From positions 62,001-126,000 of the forward strand of contig NZ_CALPDD010000003.1 in NCBI RefSeq assembly GCF_943193205.1: a stretch of 64,000 nucleotides of DNA. Reading direction: 5' to 3'. A model generated the notes under the pieces. It saw only the letters and a list, made by a program, of their open reading frames with translations. It was not told the DNA's origin and did no database searches. Source of the stretch: Alistipes muris. Its GTDB lineage: Bacteria; Bacteroidota; Bacteroidia; Bacteroidales; Rikenellaceae. Made by a program: the position numbers and the translations under genes. Positions 15,706-31,021 of this stretch are shown here, one piece after another. Each line of letters opens with the position of its first letter. Position 1 is the first letter of the stretch.

Positions 15706-16908
15706 ATGGAATCGCTCAGAGAATTATTCAAAATCGGCAACGGCCCCTCCAGCAGTCATACGATGGGGCCCAAAAAGGCCGCCGAACTCTTTCTGCGGCA
15801 CTGCCCCGGCGCCGAATCGTACCGCGTGACGCTCTACGGTTCGCTCGCCGCCACAGGCCGGGGCCACCTTACCGACCAAGCCATCCTCGCGTCGATGACG
15901 CCCCACGCCCCTACCGAAATCGTCTGGCGCCCCGACATCGTCCCGGCGTTCCACCCCAACGGCATGTTGTTCGAGGGACTGCGCGGCGAGGAAGTCATCG
16001 ACAGCTGGACCATTTACAGCATCGGCGGCGGAGCGCTGGCCAACGAAACCACCCGCCAGGAGCCTCCCCAAAGCGTCTACCCGCTTTCCACCATCTCCGA
16101 AATCAAGGAGTGGTGCTACCGCGAGGGCAAAACCTATTGGGAATACGTCAACGACTGCGAGGGTCCCGAAATCTGGGATTACCTCGACACGGTCTGGACC
16201 ACCATGTGCGAAACCATCCGGCAGGGGCTCAACAACGACGGCGTTCTGCCCGGCGGGCTCAAGGTCGCCCGCAAGGCCGCCACTTACTTCGTCAAGTCGA
16301 AAAGCTATTCCGACTCGCTCTCCTCGCGGGCCAAAATCTACGCCTATGCCCTCGCCACTTCCGAGGAGAACGCCTCTGGCGGTGTGGTCGTCACGGCACC
16401 CACCTGCGGGTCCAGCGGCGTTGTTCCCGCCGTACTCTACCATTTGGCCACTTCGCGCGATTTCCTCCGCATCCGTATCCTGCGGGCGTTGGCTACCGCC
16501 GGGTTGTTCGGCAACGTCGCCAAAACCAATTCTTCGATTTCGGGCGCCGAGGTCGGTTGCCAAGGCGAAGTGGGCGTCGCCTGCGCCATGGCCGCCGCCG
16601 CTGCGTGCCAGCTCTTCGGCGGCACCCCCTCGCAAATCGAGTACGCCGCCGAAATGGGGCTGGAGCACCACCTCGGGCTCACGTGCGACCCCGTGTGCGG
16701 GCTGGTGCAGGTGCCTTGCATCGAGCGCAACGCCATCGCCGCCGCCCGGGCCCTCGACGCCAATATCTACGCCACACTCTCCGACGGCGCCCATCTCGTT
16801 TCTTTCGACAAGGTCGTCGAAGTCATGAACGAGACCGGGCACAACCTCCCCTCCCTTTACCGCGAAACCGCCGAGGGAGGTCTGGCCAAGCGCGTCGAAC
16901 GGAAATAA
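15706..16908 (+). CDS. sdaA: L-serine ammonia-lyase, single-chain Fe-S type
   Basis: A 400-residue enzyme that deaminates L-serine to pyruvate and ammonia using a [4Fe-4S] cluster. The beta-like N-terminal part begins MESLRELFKIGNGPSSSHTM, with the SSSHT substrate loop; the alpha-like C-terminal part has CGSSGVVPAVLYHL and GLTCDPVCGLVQVPC, which supply the cluster cysteines. Length fits the fused single-chain type of Bacteroidota. The start was set at MESLRE, because the codons before it overlap the tRNA. Convergent with rpoC; a shared two-way terminator lies between them. Confidence 0.95.
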   Translation: MESLRELFKIGNGPSSSHTMGPKKAAELFLRHCPGAESYRVTLYGSLAATGRGHLTDQAILASMTPHAPTEIVWRPDIVPAFHPNGMLFEGLRGEEVIDSWTIYSIGGGALANETTRQEPPQSVYPLSTISEIKEWCYREGKTYWEYVNDCEGPEIWDYLDTVWTTMCETIRQGLNNDGVLPGGLKVARKAATYFVKSKSYSDSLSSRAKIYAYALATSEENASGGVVVTAPTCGSSGVVPAVLYHLATSRDFLRIRILRALATAGLFGNVAKTNSSISGAEVGCQGEVGVACAMAAAAACQLFGGTPSQIEYAAEMGLEHHLGLTCDPVCGLVQVPCIERNAIAAARALDANIYATLSDGAHLVSFDKVVEVMNETGHNLPSLYRETAEGGLAKRVERK

Positions 16909-17007
16909 CGCATCGGGGGAGGGCATTATTCCGAACGTCAGCGGGAAATCTCTTTCACCCGCATTCCCAGCCCAACAAAATCCCGATAAACCCGGTATTT
17001 CTTGCAC

Positions 17008-17043
17008 AAAAAACCCGTCCCTTGCTTCAAGGGACGGGTTTTC
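17008..17043. terminator. Bidirectional terminator between sdaA and rpoC
   Basis: AAAACCCGTCCCTTG, 3-nt loop, CAAGGGACGGGTTTT: a perfect 15-bp stem with A-run and T-run flanks, serving both convergent genes. Confidence 0.9.
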
Positions 17044-17059
17044 AATATGGCTGTGGCGA

Positions 17060-21319
<4,260 letters not shown>

Positions 21320-21353
21320 ATTGCTTTCTTCTTTTTTATCGTCCCAAAAATTC

Positions 21354-24300
21354 TTACTCCAGTTTGACCGACAGGGCCAGACCGCGCAGTTCGTGCAGCA
21401 GCACGTTCATCGCCTCCGGAATTCCCGGTTTGGGCAGGTTCTCGCCCTTGACGATGGCTTCGTAGGCCTTGGCGCGTCCCATCACGTCGTCCGACTTGAT
21501 GGTCAGAATCTCCTGCAGGATGTTGGCGGCGCCGAAGCCTTCGAGCGCCCATACCTCCATCTCACCGAATCGCTGACCGCCGAACTGCGCCTTACCGCCC
21601 AGCGGCTGCTGCGTGATAAGCGAGTACGGACCTATCGAGCGGGCGTGCATCTTGTCGTCGATCATGTGGCCCAGCTTGAGCATGTAAATCACGCCCACCG
21701 TCGCCGGCTGGTCGAACATTTCGCCCGTGCCGCCGTCGTACAGATAGGTGCGGCCGCTGTGCGGCAGACCCGCTTGCGCCGTGTACTCGTTGATTTGGTC
21801 CAGCGAGGCTCCGTCGAAAATCGGCGTCGCGAACTTCAGACCCAGTTCACGGCCGGCCCATCCGAGCACGGTTTCGTAAATCTGGCCGAGGTTCATTCGC
21901 GAGGGCACGCCCAGCGGGTTCAGACAGATGTCGACAATCGTTCCGTCTTCCAGGAACGGCATGTCTTCGTCGCGGACCACCTTGGCTACAATACCCTTGT
22001 TTCCGTGACGGCCCGCCATCTTATCGCCCACCTTGAGCTTGCGTTTCTTGGCGATGTAGACCTTCGCCATCTGGATGACGCCCGTCTGCGGCAGTTCGTC
22101 GCCGTTGGTGAAGTTGTACTTCTCGCGCTTGATGGCCGCGTCGGCTTTCTTCCACTCGATGGAGTAGTTGTTCACCGTCGCCTCGATCAGCGCGTCGATG
22201 CGGGCGTCGCCCGTCCACTTGCACGAGCCGAGGTTCAGATAGCCCGACACCACGCCCGTCTTCTCGTCGGTCGACTTGCGGGCAATTTCTTCCAGCATCT
22301 TCAGCGTGAATTTCGTACCCGCCGGGTAGAGTTCCGCGCCGAAGTAGTCGGTGATGCCCGTCGTGGTCTTGCCCTGAAGCAGAGACCACAATTTCCCGGT
22401 CAGCCGCTTGGTCAGCTCGGCAATCTGCGTTGCAAATTGTTCGTCGAGCTGTTCAAGCTGTGCTTTCTCTGCATTCTTGCCTTTCTTGTTGTCCTTGTTG
22501 GCACGGCTGTACAACGTTGTACCAATAACGACACCGTGAAGCGACGGCTGCGCCTTGAGCGAAGCATCTTTCACATCGCCCGCCTTGTCACCGAAGATTG
22601 CACGAAGCAGTTTTTCTTCAGGCGACGGGTCGCTTTCGCCTTTAGGCGTGATTTTACCAATCAGAATGTCGCCCGGATGAACGTTGGCACCCACACGGAT
22701 AATACCGTTGCTGTCCAAGTCTTTCGTGGCGTCTTCCGAGACGTTGGGAATATCCGACGTCAACTCCTCGACACCGCGTTTCGTGTCGCGGACTTCCATG
22801 ATATATTCGTCAACATGCACGGAAGTGAATATGTCTTCGCGCTGGATGCGCTCCGAGATCACGATGGCGTCCTCGAAGTTGTAACCTTTCCACGGCATGA
22901 ATGCAACCTTGAGATTGCGGCCCAATGCCAATTCGCCTTGCTGTGTCGAGTAACCCTCCGTGATAATCTGTCCTTTCTTTACCTTGTCGCCCGTGAGCAC
23001 AATGGGTTTCAGCGTGACAGACGTATTCTGATTGGTACGACGGTAGCGCGGAAGTTCGTAGGTCGTCACCTCCGGTGCGAACGAAGCGAGTATTTCGTCT
23101 TCCGAACGCTGGTACTTGATCTGAATCTTCGTCGCGTCGGCAAACACCACTTCGCCGTCGCCCTCGGCCACAATCTGAATGCGGCTGTCGGAAATCATCT
23201 CCTTTTCGATGCCCGTGCCGACAATCGGCGCCTCCGAAGTTACCAGAGGCACAGCCTGACGCATCATGTTCGAGCCCATCAGTGCACGGTTGGCGTCGTC
23301 GTGCTCCAGGAACGGAATCAAGCTCGCCGCAATCGACGCAATCTGGTTGGGGGCCACGTCCATCAGGTTCACTTCCTTGGCCGTCACCACCGGGAAATCG
23401 GCGCCCTGGCGGGCCTTGATGCGCTCCGGCTGGAGGAAATTGCCCTTGTCGTCGATAGGGATATTGGACTGCGCCACAATCTTACCCTCTTCCTCTTCGG
23501 CCGAGTAGTAACGGATGTGGGAGTTGTCCATGTCGATCTTGCCGTTTTCCACCGTGCGGTAGGGCGTCTCGATGAAGCCCATCGGCGAAATCTTGGCATA
23601 GACGCACAGCGACGAAATCAGACCGATGTTCGGACCTTCCGGCGATTCGATGGGGCACAAACGGCCGTAGTGCGTATAGTGTACGTCTCGCACCTCGAAT
23701 CCCGCACGGTCACGCGACAGACCGCCGGGGCCGAGGGCCGACAGACGGCGTTTGTGCGTGATTTCGGCCAGCGGGTTTATCTGGTCCATGAACTGCGAGA
23801 GCTGCGAGGTTCCGAAGAACGAGTTGATGACCGACGACAGCGTCTTGGCGTTGATAAGGTCCACAGGCGTGAACACTTCGTTGTCGCGCACGTTCATGCG
23901 TTCGCGAATGGTACGCGCCATACGTACGAAGCCCACCGAGAACTGGTTCGACAGCTGTTCGCCCACCGTGCGGACACGACGGTTCGACAGGTGGTCGATG
24001 TCGTCCACGTCCGCTTTCGAGTTGATCAGCTGAATCAGATACTTGATGATGGCTATGATGTCTTCGCGCGTCAGCGTCCGCACGGCGGGGTCGATGTCCA
24101 GGTCCAGCTTCTTGTTGATGCGGTAGCGGCCTACGTCGCCCAGGTCGTAGCGTTTGTCCGAGAAGAAAAGTTTCTCGATTACGTCGCGTGCCGTCGCCTC
24201 ATCGGGCGGTTCCGAAGCGCGCAGCTGCCGGTAGATGTACACGACAGCTTCCTTTTCGGAGTTGCAGGGGTCTTTCTGCAGCGTATTGTAAATAATCGAG

Positions 24301-25214
24301 AAGTCGATGCCCGACTGATTCTCCTTGTGCAGCAGAATCGTCTTGGCTCCGCTCTCGATGATTTGGTCGATATGTTCTTCTTCGAGTACCGTCTCGCGGT
24401 CCACGATTACGTTGTTTCGTTCAATCGACACCACTTCGCCCGTATCTTCGTCCACGAAGTCCTCGACCCACGTCGAGAGTACACGGGCGGCCAATTTGCG
24501 TCCTACGGCTTTCTTCAGATTGGCTTTCGACACCTTCACTTCGTCGGCCAGGTCGAAGATTTCCAGAATCTGCTGGTCCGCTTCATAGCCGATGGCGCGC
24601 AACAGCGTCGTCACGGGCAATTTCTTCTTGCGGTCGATGTAGGCGTACATCACGTTGTTGATGTCCGTGGCGAATTCGATCCACGAGCCTTTGAACGGAA
24701 TGATACGCGCCGAATAGAGTTTGGTGCCGTTCGTGTGCATGCTCTGGCCGAAGAACACGCCCGGCGAGCGGTGCAGCTGCGATACGATGACACGCTCCGC
24801 TCCGTTGATGACGAACGTTCCGCGTTCGGTCATATAAGGAATCGTCCCGAAATACACGTCCTGCACCACGACGCCGAAATCTTCGTGTTCGTCGTCCGTG
24901 CAATAGAGCTTCAGCTTGGCTTTCAGCGGGACACTGTACGTAAGGCCGCGTTCCAGGCACTCTTCGATCGAGTAGCGCGGCGGGTCGATATAGTAGTCTA
25001 TGAACTCCAGTACGAAGTTGTTCCGGGTGTCCGTGATGGGGAAGTTTTCCTGAAACACCTTGTAGAGGCCTTCGTTCTTGCGATTTTCGGCCGTGGTGTC
25101 CATCTGGAAAAAGTCCCGGAATGATTTGAGCTGTACCTCCAGCAAATCCGGATAGGGTACCCGGTTCTTCACTGTCGAGAAGCTGATTCTTTGTTGTGTT
25201 TTAGCTGTGGACAT
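21354..25214 (-). CDS. rpoB: DNA-directed RNA polymerase subunit beta
   Basis: 1,286 residues from the ATG of [12 protein letters not shown]; the next in-frame upstream start would be TTG. Landmarks: the rifampicin-pocket segment with [45 protein letters not shown], and the C-terminal [19 protein letters not shown]. The Bacteroidota-type insert near [19 protein letters not shown] is present. Gln and Asp at the rif-contact positions look wild type. Co-transcribed with rpoC. Confidence 0.97.
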   Translation of the reverse strand: MSTAKTQQRISFSTVKNRVPYPDLLEVQLKSFRDFFQMDTTAENRKNEGLYKVFQENFPITDTRNNFVLEFIDYYIDPPRYSIEECLERGLTYSVPLKAKLKLYCTDDEHEDFGVVVQDVYFGTIPYMTERGTFVINGAERVIVSQLHRSPGVFFGQSMHTNGTKLYSARIIPFKGSWIEFATDINNVMYAYIDRKKKLPVTTLLRAIGYEADQQILEIFDLADEVKVSKANLKKAVGRKLAARVLSTWVEDFVDEDTGEVVSIERNNVIVDRETVLEEEHIDQIIESGAKTILLHKENQSGIDFSIIYNTLQKDPCNSEKEAVVYIYRQLRASEPPDEATARDVIEKLFFSDKRYDLGDVGRYRINKKLDLDIDPAVRTLTREDIIAIIKYLIQLINSKADVDDIDHLSNRRVRTVGEQLSNQFSVGFVRMARTIRERMNVRDNEVFTPVDLINAKTLSSVINSFFGTSQLSQFMDQINPLAEITHKRRLSALGPGGLSRDRAGFEVRDVHYTHYGRLCPIESPEGPNIGLISSLCVYAKISPMGFIETPYRTVENGKIDMDNSHIRYYSAEEEEGKIVAQSNIPIDDKGNFLQPERIKARQGADFPVVTAKEVNLMDVAPNQIASIAASLIPFLEHDDANRALMGSNMMRQAVPLVTSEAPIVGTGIEKEMISDSRIQIVAEGDGEVVFADATKIQIKYQRSEDEILASFAPEVTTYELPRYRRTNQNTSVTLKPIVLTGDKVKKGQIITEGYSTQQGELALGRNLKVAFMPWKGYNFEDAIVISERIQREDIFTSVHVDEYIMEVRDTKRGVEELTSDIPNVSEDATKDLDSNGIIRVGANVHPGDILIGKITPKGESDPSPEEKLLRAIFGDKAGDVKDASLKAQPSLHGVVIGTTLYSRANKDNKKGKNAEKAQLEQLDEQFATQIAELTKRLTGKLWSLLQGKTTTGITDYFGAELYPAGTKFTLKMLEEIARKSTDEKTGVVSGYLNLGSCKWTGDARIDALIEATVNNYSIEWKKADAAIKREKYNFTNGDELPQTGVIQMAKVYIAKKRKLKVGDKMAGRHGNKGIVAKVVRDEDMPFLEDGTIVDICLNPLGVPSRMNLGQIYETVLGWAGRELGLKFATPIFDGASLDQINEYTAQAGLPHSGRTYLYDGGTGEMFDQPATVGVIYMLKLGHMIDDKMHARSIGPYSLITQQPLGGKAQFGGQRFGEMEVWALEGFGAANILQEILTIKSDDVMGRAKAYEAIVKGENLPKPGIPEAMNVLLHELRGLALSVKLE

Positions 25215-26069
25215 CGTATGATCCAAATTAGTTGAAGTGTAAATCGGAGACGGTTTCCGTTTCCGAAGAACAATCTTTCACAAAGGGTTGCGGAATAGTT
25301 GCTTCGTCGTTGTATAGTGCGTGTTACTTCATCGTGTGCGTAGACCGGACTTGCGTTGCATGTTACCTTGCGCATCGCGTATTGGTCACCACTTCATCGT
25401 GCTTAAACCGTACTCACACTTTGTCTTGCTCATGCGTTACGTTACCACTCCGTCGTGGTTAAGGCTCACACTTCACATGTCGCATCGTACTTCGCCATGC
25501 TTGTGTATCATGCCACCATTTCCTCACGTTTCCGCTCATCCGTCAGTGCGCTTTCATACGTCACTTCTTACCCGTTGAGCGTCTTCGTACGTGGCACCTT
25601 GCCCGTTCCATTGTCGCGTCAGTTGCTGTTTCGTCACCACAATCGCATCTCAGCGTCATTACCTGCTGCCACATCTTTCCGGTTCCGATTCAAGCATTCA
25701 GCCCACAATTCCGTTTCACACGTTTCGTCGGTCCGCACTCGCCGGTCGGTCCTCTGATATTCGTAGATTCCCGCCCGGTCCGGTCGGTTTCGGCTCCGCC
25801 GTTCTTCCTTTCCCTTTCGGCTCCCGTCTCGCGGCCCCGGGTGCCATGCGCCGCTCATCGCCGCGCGCTCCTTTCCGGCAGGCCCGCTGTTTATCCCGCC
25901 GAAGCCCCCGTTTGCAGGCGTCCGCAATTGCGCCCCGGGAGCATTTCTTCCTCGGACCGGGCACAGCACATGCGGCACTCCCGATCTTTAGACCAAGAAA
26001 AGGCATAGAGCCTACACGCCGGTAAGCCCTATACCTGGATTCATTTTGTGTGAATCTTAAGCAGCAAAG
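25215..26069. other. Long rplL-rpoB spacer
   Basis: About 850 bp without a credible gene inside an operon whose other gaps are 9 to 41 bp. The part from about 25,290 to 25,640 has a strong strand bias (purine-rich on the transcribed minus-strand sense) and irregular recurring GAAGT/ACG words. No TAnnTTTG box was found on the minus strand. It may hold an attenuator or processing region, as the shorter rplL-rpoB gap of E. coli does. Confidence 0.45.
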
Positions 26070-26447
26070 CTACTTAAGCTCAACTTCAGCACCTGCTTCC
26101 TCGAGCTGGCTCTTGATCTGCTCAGCCTCTTCCTTGGAAACACCTTCTTTCACAGCCTTGGGAGCACCGTCCACGAGTGCCTTGGCGTCGCCCAGCGAGA
26201 GACCTGCGAGGTCCTTCACTACCTTGATTACCTGGAGCTTGGCCTGACCGCCGCTCTTCAGAATCACGTCGAAGGTCGACTTCTCGGCAGCAGCGGCTTC
26301 ACCGGCGCCGGCAGCGGGTGCTGCAACGGCAACAGCGGCAGCAGCCGGTTCGATGCCATATTCCTCCTTGAGGATCTGTGCGAGTTCGTTTACCTCGGTT
26401 ACCTTGAGGTTTACCAGTTCTTCAGCAAGTTTCTTTACGTCTGCCAT
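26070..26447 (-). CDS. rplL: 50S ribosomal protein L7/L12
   Basis: 125 residues: an N-terminal dimerisation helix pair ([19 protein letters not shown]), an Ala-rich hinge (about 36-55) and a C-terminal factor-binding domain ([21 protein letters not shown], then [12 protein letters not shown]). Forms the ribosomal stalk that recruits GTPase factors such as EF-Tu, encoded 3 kb upstream. Normal length and order after rplJ. Confidence 0.97.
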   Translation of the reverse strand: MADVKKLAEELVNLKVTEVNELAQILKEEYGIEPAAAAVAVAAPAAGAGEAAAAEKSTFDVILKSGGQAKLQVIKVVKDLAGLSLGDAKALVDGAPKAVKEGVSKEEAEQIKSQLEEAGAEVELK

Positions 26448-26487
26448 AGTTGTAAGCGTATTAAATTTTGTTTTTTACTTGTTGTGA

Positions 26488-27012
26488 TTAGTTGTTTCGC
26501 GATTCGAGCGTCTTCACGATGCCCGCAATCTTCTGGCCTGCACCGGCTTGCAGTGCAGAGATAACATTCTTCGCAGGAGACTGCAGCAGCGTGATGATGT
26601 CGCCGATGAGTTCTTCCTTCGACTTGATGTTGCAGAGAGCGTCGATCTGGTTGTCGCCCACGTATACGCACCCTTCGGCGAACGCCGCCTTGAGTACGGG
26701 CTTGTCAGAACCTTTGCGGAATTCCTTGATAAGGGCCGCAGGGGCTTTGGCTACGTTGGCGAACATGACCGAGGTCGGGCCTTCCAGTACTTTCACCAGT
26801 TCAGCGTCGGCCTTCTCCACCTTCTCCAGAGCCTTGGTCAGCAGTGTGTTCTTCACTACGACCAGCTTGATCTCTTTCTCGAAGCACTTGCGGCGCAGCG
26901 ATGCGGTTTGCTCGGCGTTCAGCGCTTCGATGTCGGTGATGTAGAAGTGAGGATAGGTCCGGAGCTGTTCGGCGAGGCTGTCTATAACAACCAGTTTTTC
27001 TTCCTTCGTCAT
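26488..27012 (-). CDS. rplJ: 50S ribosomal protein L10
   Basis: 174 residues with the L10 N-terminal domain (VIDSLAEQLRTYPHFYITDIEALNAEQ, VVVKNTLLTKALEK) and a C-terminal helix that binds L7/L12 dimers. Base of the stalk and, in other bacteria, a translational repressor of its own operon. Starts 16 bp after rplA. Confidence 0.96.
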   Translation of the reverse strand: MTKEEKLVVIDSLAEQLRTYPHFYITDIEALNAEQTASLRRKCFEKEIKLVVVKNTLLTKALEKVEKADAELVKVLEGPTSVMFANVAKAPAALIKEFRKGSDKPVLKAAFAEGCVYVGDNQIDALCNIKSKEELIGDIITLLQSPAKNVISALQAGAGQKIAGIVKTLESRNN

Positions 27013-27028
27013 TTCTTCGGTCCTCCTT

Positions 27029-27727
27029 CTATTTGGTTTCTACTGATTTGGAATCGATCTGCAGACCCGGGCTCATCGTGGTCGAGAGATAGATGCTCTT
27101 CACATAGGAGCCTTTCGCTGCGGCAGGCTTGAGTTTCATGATCATGCCCAGCACTTCTTTCGCGTTGTCCGCGATTTGCTCGGCCGTGAACGAAATCTTG
27201 CCTACCGAGGTGTGGATGATACCGAACTTGTCGACCTTGAAGTCGATTTTGCCCGATTTCACTTCCTGGATGGCTTTGCCTACTTCCATCGTCACCGTGC
27301 CGGTCTTGGGGTTCGGCATCAGACCGCGGGGACCCAAAATGCGGCCCAGCGCGCCCACCTTGCCCATTACGTTGGGGGTGCAGATGATTACGTCGACGTC
27401 GGTCCAGCCGGACTTGATTTTGTCAACGTATTCGTCCAATCCTACGTAGTCGGCTCCTGCGGCTTGTGCTTCGGCTTCCTTCTCAGGAGTACAAAGCACC
27501 AGGACACGCACTTGCTTGCCCGTGCCGTGAGGCAGCGTAACCACACCGCGGACCATCTGATTGGCCTTGCGGGGGTCTACGCCCAAACGCACGTCGATAT
27601 CTACCGAAGCGTCGAATTTCGTGAACGTAATCTCTTTCAGAAGAGCGGCGGCCTCCGAAAGTTTGTAGGCCTTGTCGGCCTCCACTTTCGCGTAGGCGAC
27701 TTTTTGATTTTTTGTCAACTTACTCAT
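27029..27727 (-). CDS. rplA: 50S ribosomal protein L1
   Basis: 232 residues. The signature is [24 protein letters not shown]. Binds 23S rRNA in the L1 stalk and helps release the E-site tRNA; in other bacteria it also represses the rplK-rplA message. Located 9 bp downstream of rplK. Confidence 0.97.
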   Translation of the reverse strand: MSKLTKNQKVAYAKVEADKAYKLSEAAALLKEITFTKFDASVDIDVRLGVDPRKANQMVRGVVTLPHGTGKQVRVLVLCTPEKEAEAQAAGADYVGLDEYVDKIKSGWTDVDVIICTPNVMGKVGALGRILGPRGLMPNPKTGTVTMEVGKAIQEVKSGKIDFKVDKFGIIHTSVGKISFTAEQIADNAKEVLGMIMKLKPAAAKGSYVKSIYLSTTMSPGLQIDSKSVETK

Positions 27728-27736
27728 CTTCTTCGA

Positions 27737-28177
27737 TTACATGTTAGGAAATTCACCAACGACACTGATACCCATGCTGCGGGCAGTACCGGCAACCATG
27801 CGCATGGCCGATTCCAGCGTGAAGCAGTTCATGTCAGGCATCTTGTCCTGTGCAATGGCGCGTACCTGTTCCCACGTCACCTGTCCCACCTTGTCGCGGT
27901 TGGGCTGTGCGGAACCTTTCTGCACCTTCGCTGCTTCTTTCAGCTGTACAGCTACGGGCGGCTGTTTCACGACGAAGTCGAACGACTTGTCGCTGTAAAC
28001 CGTGATGATTACCGGAAGAACCTTTCCAGCCTTGTCCTGCGTACGGGCATTGAACTGCTTGCAGAAGTCCATGATATTGACTCCCTTGGAGCCCAATGCG
28101 GGACCAACCGGGGGCGAAGGATTGGCGGCACCGCCTTTTATCTGCAATTTAATAAATGCAGCAACCTCTTTTGCCAT
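27737..28177 (-). CDS. rplK: 50S ribosomal protein L11
   Basis: 146 residues with the Pro-rich N-terminal domain ([20 protein letters not shown]) and a C-terminal 23S-binding domain ending in [15 protein letters not shown]. Part of the GTPase-associated centre. Follows nusG by 15 bp. Confidence 0.97.
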   Translation of the reverse strand: MAKEVAAFIKLQIKGGAANPSPPVGPALGSKGVNIMDFCKQFNARTQDKAGKVLPVIITVYSDKSFDFVVKQPPVAVQLKEAAKVQKGSAQPNRDKVGQVTWEQVRAIAQDKMPDMNCFTLESAMRMVAGTARSMGISVVGEFPNM

Positions 28178-28192
28178 AGTTTTCCTTGGTTT

Positions 28193-28753
28193 TTATTCTT
28201 TTTCTACTTGGGTGAAACTCAACTCCATAGGAGTTTTGCGCCCGAATATCTTCACCGATACCGTGAGTTTCTTGCGCTCGTTGTCGACGGCTTCGATGGT
28301 TCCCTGGAAGCTTGAGAAAGGGCCATCGGTGACCTTTACGGTCTCGCCGGCGAAGAACGGTATTTCGTTTTCCTCCTCCATGGCGTTCATTTCGTCGACA
28401 CGGCCCAAGATGCGCGCCACCTCCTGTGGACGGAGGGGTGTCGCGTGCATCGAGCGGCTGTCTTCTTTCGTATCGCCGAGAAATCCCAGCACATTGGGAG
28501 TATTACGAATCAATATGGGAATCTGCCCCACGAATGCGGCCTCCACCAACACATAACCCGGGTAGGAGACTTTTTCCTTGGAGACTTTCTTGCCGTTGCG
28601 GATCGTGTAGACTTTTTCGGTCGGGATAAGTACCTGGGATATGTAGTCTTCCAGGTGGTTGTGGCGAATTTCGGCCTCCAGATATTCCTTGACCTTGTTC
28701 TCCTTTCCGCCGATCGCGCGGACAACGTACCACTGTTTCTGTATTTCGCTCAT
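28193..28753 (-). CDS. nusG: Transcription termination/antitermination factor NusG
   Basis: 186 residues: NGN domain (KQWYVVRAIGGKENKVKEYL, PGYVLVEAAF) and C-terminal KOW domain (FFAGETVKVTDGPFSSFQGT). Binds the RNA polymerase clamp and links it to ribosome or Rho. In the conserved secE-nusG-rplK order, this is housekeeping NusG rather than an UpxY-type paralogue. Confidence 0.96.
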   Translation of the reverse strand: MSEIQKQWYVVRAIGGKENKVKEYLEAEIRHNHLEDYISQVLIPTEKVYTIRNGKKVSKEKVSYPGYVLVEAAFVGQIPILIRNTPNVLGFLGDTKEDSRSMHATPLRPQEVARILGRVDEMNAMEEENEIPFFAGETVKVTDGPFSSFQGTIEAVDNERKKLTVSVKIFGRKTPMELSFTQVEKE

Positions 28754-28768
28754 CTTGCAGCTTGCCGT

Positions 28769-28966
28769 TTAGCGACCCAGATTTCCCAGTGTCTTGTAGA
28801 TGGCACCCATCAGGTTCTCGAACGAGAGGTCCATCGCCAATACAACGACCGCAAAGATGACCGAGGCCACCATCACCACTACCGTCGAGCTTTGCAGCTG
28901 CTGGAACGTGGGCCACGTCACTTTGTTCACAAGTTCGTTGTACGCTTCTTTGAAATAGTTGAACAT
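28769..28966 (-). CDS. secE: Preprotein translocase subunit SecE
   Basis: 65 residues: an amphipathic N-terminal helix (FKEAYNELVNKVTWPTFQQL) with the conserved VTWP and one transmembrane helix (about 30-48). The minimal single-span SecE that clamps SecY. Lies between tRNA-Trp and nusG, its standard place. Confidence 0.95.
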   Translation of the reverse strand: MFNYFKEAYNELVNKVTWPTFQQLQSSTVVVMVASVIFAVVVLAMDLSFENLMGAIYKTLGNLGR

Positions 28967-28989
28967 ATCTTGCTCTTCTTTATTCTTTG

Positions 28990-29060
28990 CAGGAGCAGAG
29001 AGATTCGAACTCCCATCAACGGTTTTGGAGACCGCTATTCTACCCTTGAACTATGCTCCT
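28990..29060 (-). tRNA. tRNA-Trp (CCA)
   Basis: Acceptor AGGAGCA/TGCTCCT, anticodon loop CTCCAAA, T-arm with GTTCGAAT. Lies between tuf and secE in the same direction. Confidence 0.95.
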
Positions 29061-29106
29061 AAGTCGGGAACGGCCCGAAGCCGCTCCCTTTTATCCGATG
29101 CGTGAA

Positions 29107-30294
29107 TTACTTCACGATCTTCAGAATCTGACCGGCACCTACCGTGCGGCCGCCTTCGCGGATCGCGAAACGCAGACCCTCGTTCAGGGCTACCGGGTAG
29201 ATCAGCTTCACGTTGATGGTCACGTGGTCGCCGGGCATCACCATGTCCACGCCTGCGGGCAGGTGTACCTCACCCGTTACGTCCATCGTACGCAGGTAGA
29301 ACTGGGGACGATAGTTGTTGTGGAACGGCGTGTGGCGGCCGCCTTCTTCTTTCTTCAGAATGTAGACCTCGGCCTCGAATTCGGTGTGCGGGGTGATCGA
29401 GCCCGGCTTGGCTACTACCATACCGCGCTTAACCTCCTTCTTGTCGATACCGCGGAGCAGCAGACCTACGTTGTCGCCGGCCTCACCTTCGTCGAGCAGC
29501 TTGCGGAACATTTCCACACCCGTGCAGGTCGACGTCAGCGTCTTCTCCTCCAGACCGATGATTTCTACGGGATCGCCTACGTGGATCACACCCGTTTCGA
29601 TACGGCCCGTTACTACGGTACCGCGGCCCGTGATCGAGAATACGTCCTCGACAGGCATCAGGAACGGCTTCTCGTTCTCACGCTGCGGGATGGGGATGTA
29701 TTCGTCGACAGCATTCATCAGCTCCATGATCTTGTCTTCCCACTGAGCTTCGCCGTTCAGACCACCGAGGGCCGAGCCACGGATGATGGGAGCGTTGTCG
29801 CCGTCGTATTCGTACTTCGACAGCAGGTCGCGTACTTCCATTTCAACGAGGTCGAGCATCTCGGCGTCGTCTACCATATCGCACTTGTTCAGGAACACTA
29901 CGATACGCGGTACGTTCACCTGGCGGGCGAGCAGTACGTGTTCGTTGGTCTGGGGCATCGGACCGTCCGTAGCGGCTACTACCAGGATGGCACCGTCCAT
30001 CTGAGCGGCACCCGTTACCATGTTCTTCACATAGTCGGCGTGACCCGGGCAGTCTACGTGAGCATAGTGGCGGTTGGCCGTCTGATACTCTACGTGCGAG
30101 GTGTTGATCGTGATACCGCGTTCCTTCTCTTCGGGTGCGTTGTCGATCGAGTCGAACGAGCGCAGTTCCGACAGACCTTTCTTAGCAAGAACGGTCGTAA
30201 TTGCAGCGGTAAGGGTCGTCTTACCGTGGTCTACGTGACCGATGGTACCGATGTTGACATGCGGTTTCGAGCGGTCGAATTTTTCTTTTGCCAT
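29107..30294 (-). CDS. tuf: Elongation factor Tu
   Basis: 395 residues. GTPase motifs GHVDHGKTT, the DCPGH switch II region and NKCD; domains 2 and 3 follow, with [12 protein letters not shown] and the C-terminal [15 protein letters not shown]. Delivers aminoacyl-tRNA to the ribosome. Sits within the tRNA-Thr/Tyr/Gly-tuf-tRNA-Trp cluster, as in many bacteria. Confidence 0.98.
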   Translation of the reverse strand: MAKEKFDRSKPHVNIGTIGHVDHGKTTLTAAITTVLAKKGLSELRSFDSIDNAPEEKERGITINTSHVEYQTANRHYAHVDCPGHADYVKNMVTGAAQMDGAILVVAATDGPMPQTNEHVLLARQVNVPRIVVFLNKCDMVDDAEMLDLVEMEVRDLLSKYEYDGDNAPIIRGSALGGLNGEAQWEDKIMELMNAVDEYIPIPQRENEKPFLMPVEDVFSITGRGTVVTGRIETGVIHVGDPVEIIGLEEKTLTSTCTGVEMFRKLLDEGEAGDNVGLLLRGIDKKEVKRGMVVAKPGSITPHTEFEAEVYILKKEEGGRHTPFHNNYRPQFYLRTMDVTGEVHLPAGVDMVMPGDHVTINVKLIYPVALNEGLRFAIREGGRTVGAGQILKIVK

Positions 30295-30411
30295 AGTGTT
30301 TAAGTATTAAGTTCTGTTAAAAGTTTCAAAGTTCCGAAATCCATTTCGCGCCATAGGCGGCAACGCCCCGTCCCCTCTCCCGAAAGGATTTCCGGCACTG
30401 CCCGCCCTCAG

Positions 30412-30484
30412 AGCGGAAGACGAGGCTCAAACTCGCGACCCTCAGCTTGGAAGGCTGATGCTCTATCAACTGAGCTACTTCCGC
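30412..30484 (-). tRNA. tRNA-Gly (TCC)
   Basis: Acceptor GCGGAAG with a matching 3' CTTCCGC, anticodon loop CTTCCAA, T-loop TTTGAGC. Third tRNA of the cluster upstream of tuf. Confidence 0.92.
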
Positions 30485-30613
30485 AAATTCCGCTTCTCCG
30501 TGCCCCGCAGGGCCGTATCCGCAAAAATATACCGTATCGGAGCAACTCCCCTTGCGCGCCGTCGCTTCGCAGCGACATCCGAAGGTTTTGCAACTCCAAC
30601 CGGTTTTCTCAAG

Positions 30614-30696
30614 TGGGAAGTGATGGATTCGAACCACCGTAGGCGTACGCCAGCAGATTTACAGTCTGCCCCATTTGACCGCTCTGGTAACTTCCC
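30614..30696 (-). tRNA. tRNA-Tyr (GTA)
   Basis: Class II tRNA with a long variable arm; anticodon stem GCAGA/TCTGC around CTGTAAA; acceptor GGGAAGT/ACTTCCC. Confidence 0.95.
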
Positions 30697-30894
30697 TTTT
30701 TTCTCCTCCGAGGAGGTGTCGTCCCGCCGGGCCTTTCAGACCAAGGCTCCGTCTTCATCGCCGATTCCGCTTTCAAGAGTTCCGAAGCTCATTCGCCCCT
30801 CCTCTTTTCCGGCCCCGGATTCCCGGCCTCGGGCCTCTCAGTCCTCCGACTCTTTCGCCCGGTTTCCTCTCGGCCCCCTCGCGTCGGCTTTCCG

Positions 30895-30968
30895 AGCCGA
30901 TGGAGGGATTCGAACCCCCGACCAGCTGATTACAAATCAGCTGCTCTGGCCAACTGAGCTACATCGGC
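30895..30968 (-). tRNA. tRNA-Thr (TGT)
   Basis: Acceptor GCCGATG, anticodon stem GCTGA/TCAGC with loop TTTGTAA, T-arm GGGGGTTCGAATCCCTC. First gene of the tRNA-tuf-secE-rpo superoperon. Confidence 0.95.
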
Positions 30969-30989
30969 AGAATCAACCGTTTTGGATTG

Positions 30990-31021
30990 CAAAAGTAGGT
31001 ATAAAAAATTGATTGCGCAAA
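30990..31021 (-). promoter_or_regulatory. Promoter of the tRNA-Thr/tuf/rpo cluster
   Basis: TTTG (31018-31021), 20 bp, TACTTTTG (30990-30997) on the minus strand, about 20 bp before tRNA-Thr. A second -7-like TACCTTTG lies further upstream near 31,103-31,110. Confidence 0.7.

Noticed and set aside
25232-26025. Small plus-strand open frames in the rplL-rpoB spacer
   Set aside because: Low-complexity, Ser/His-rich translations from the biased spacer, antisense to the operon, with no start signals.
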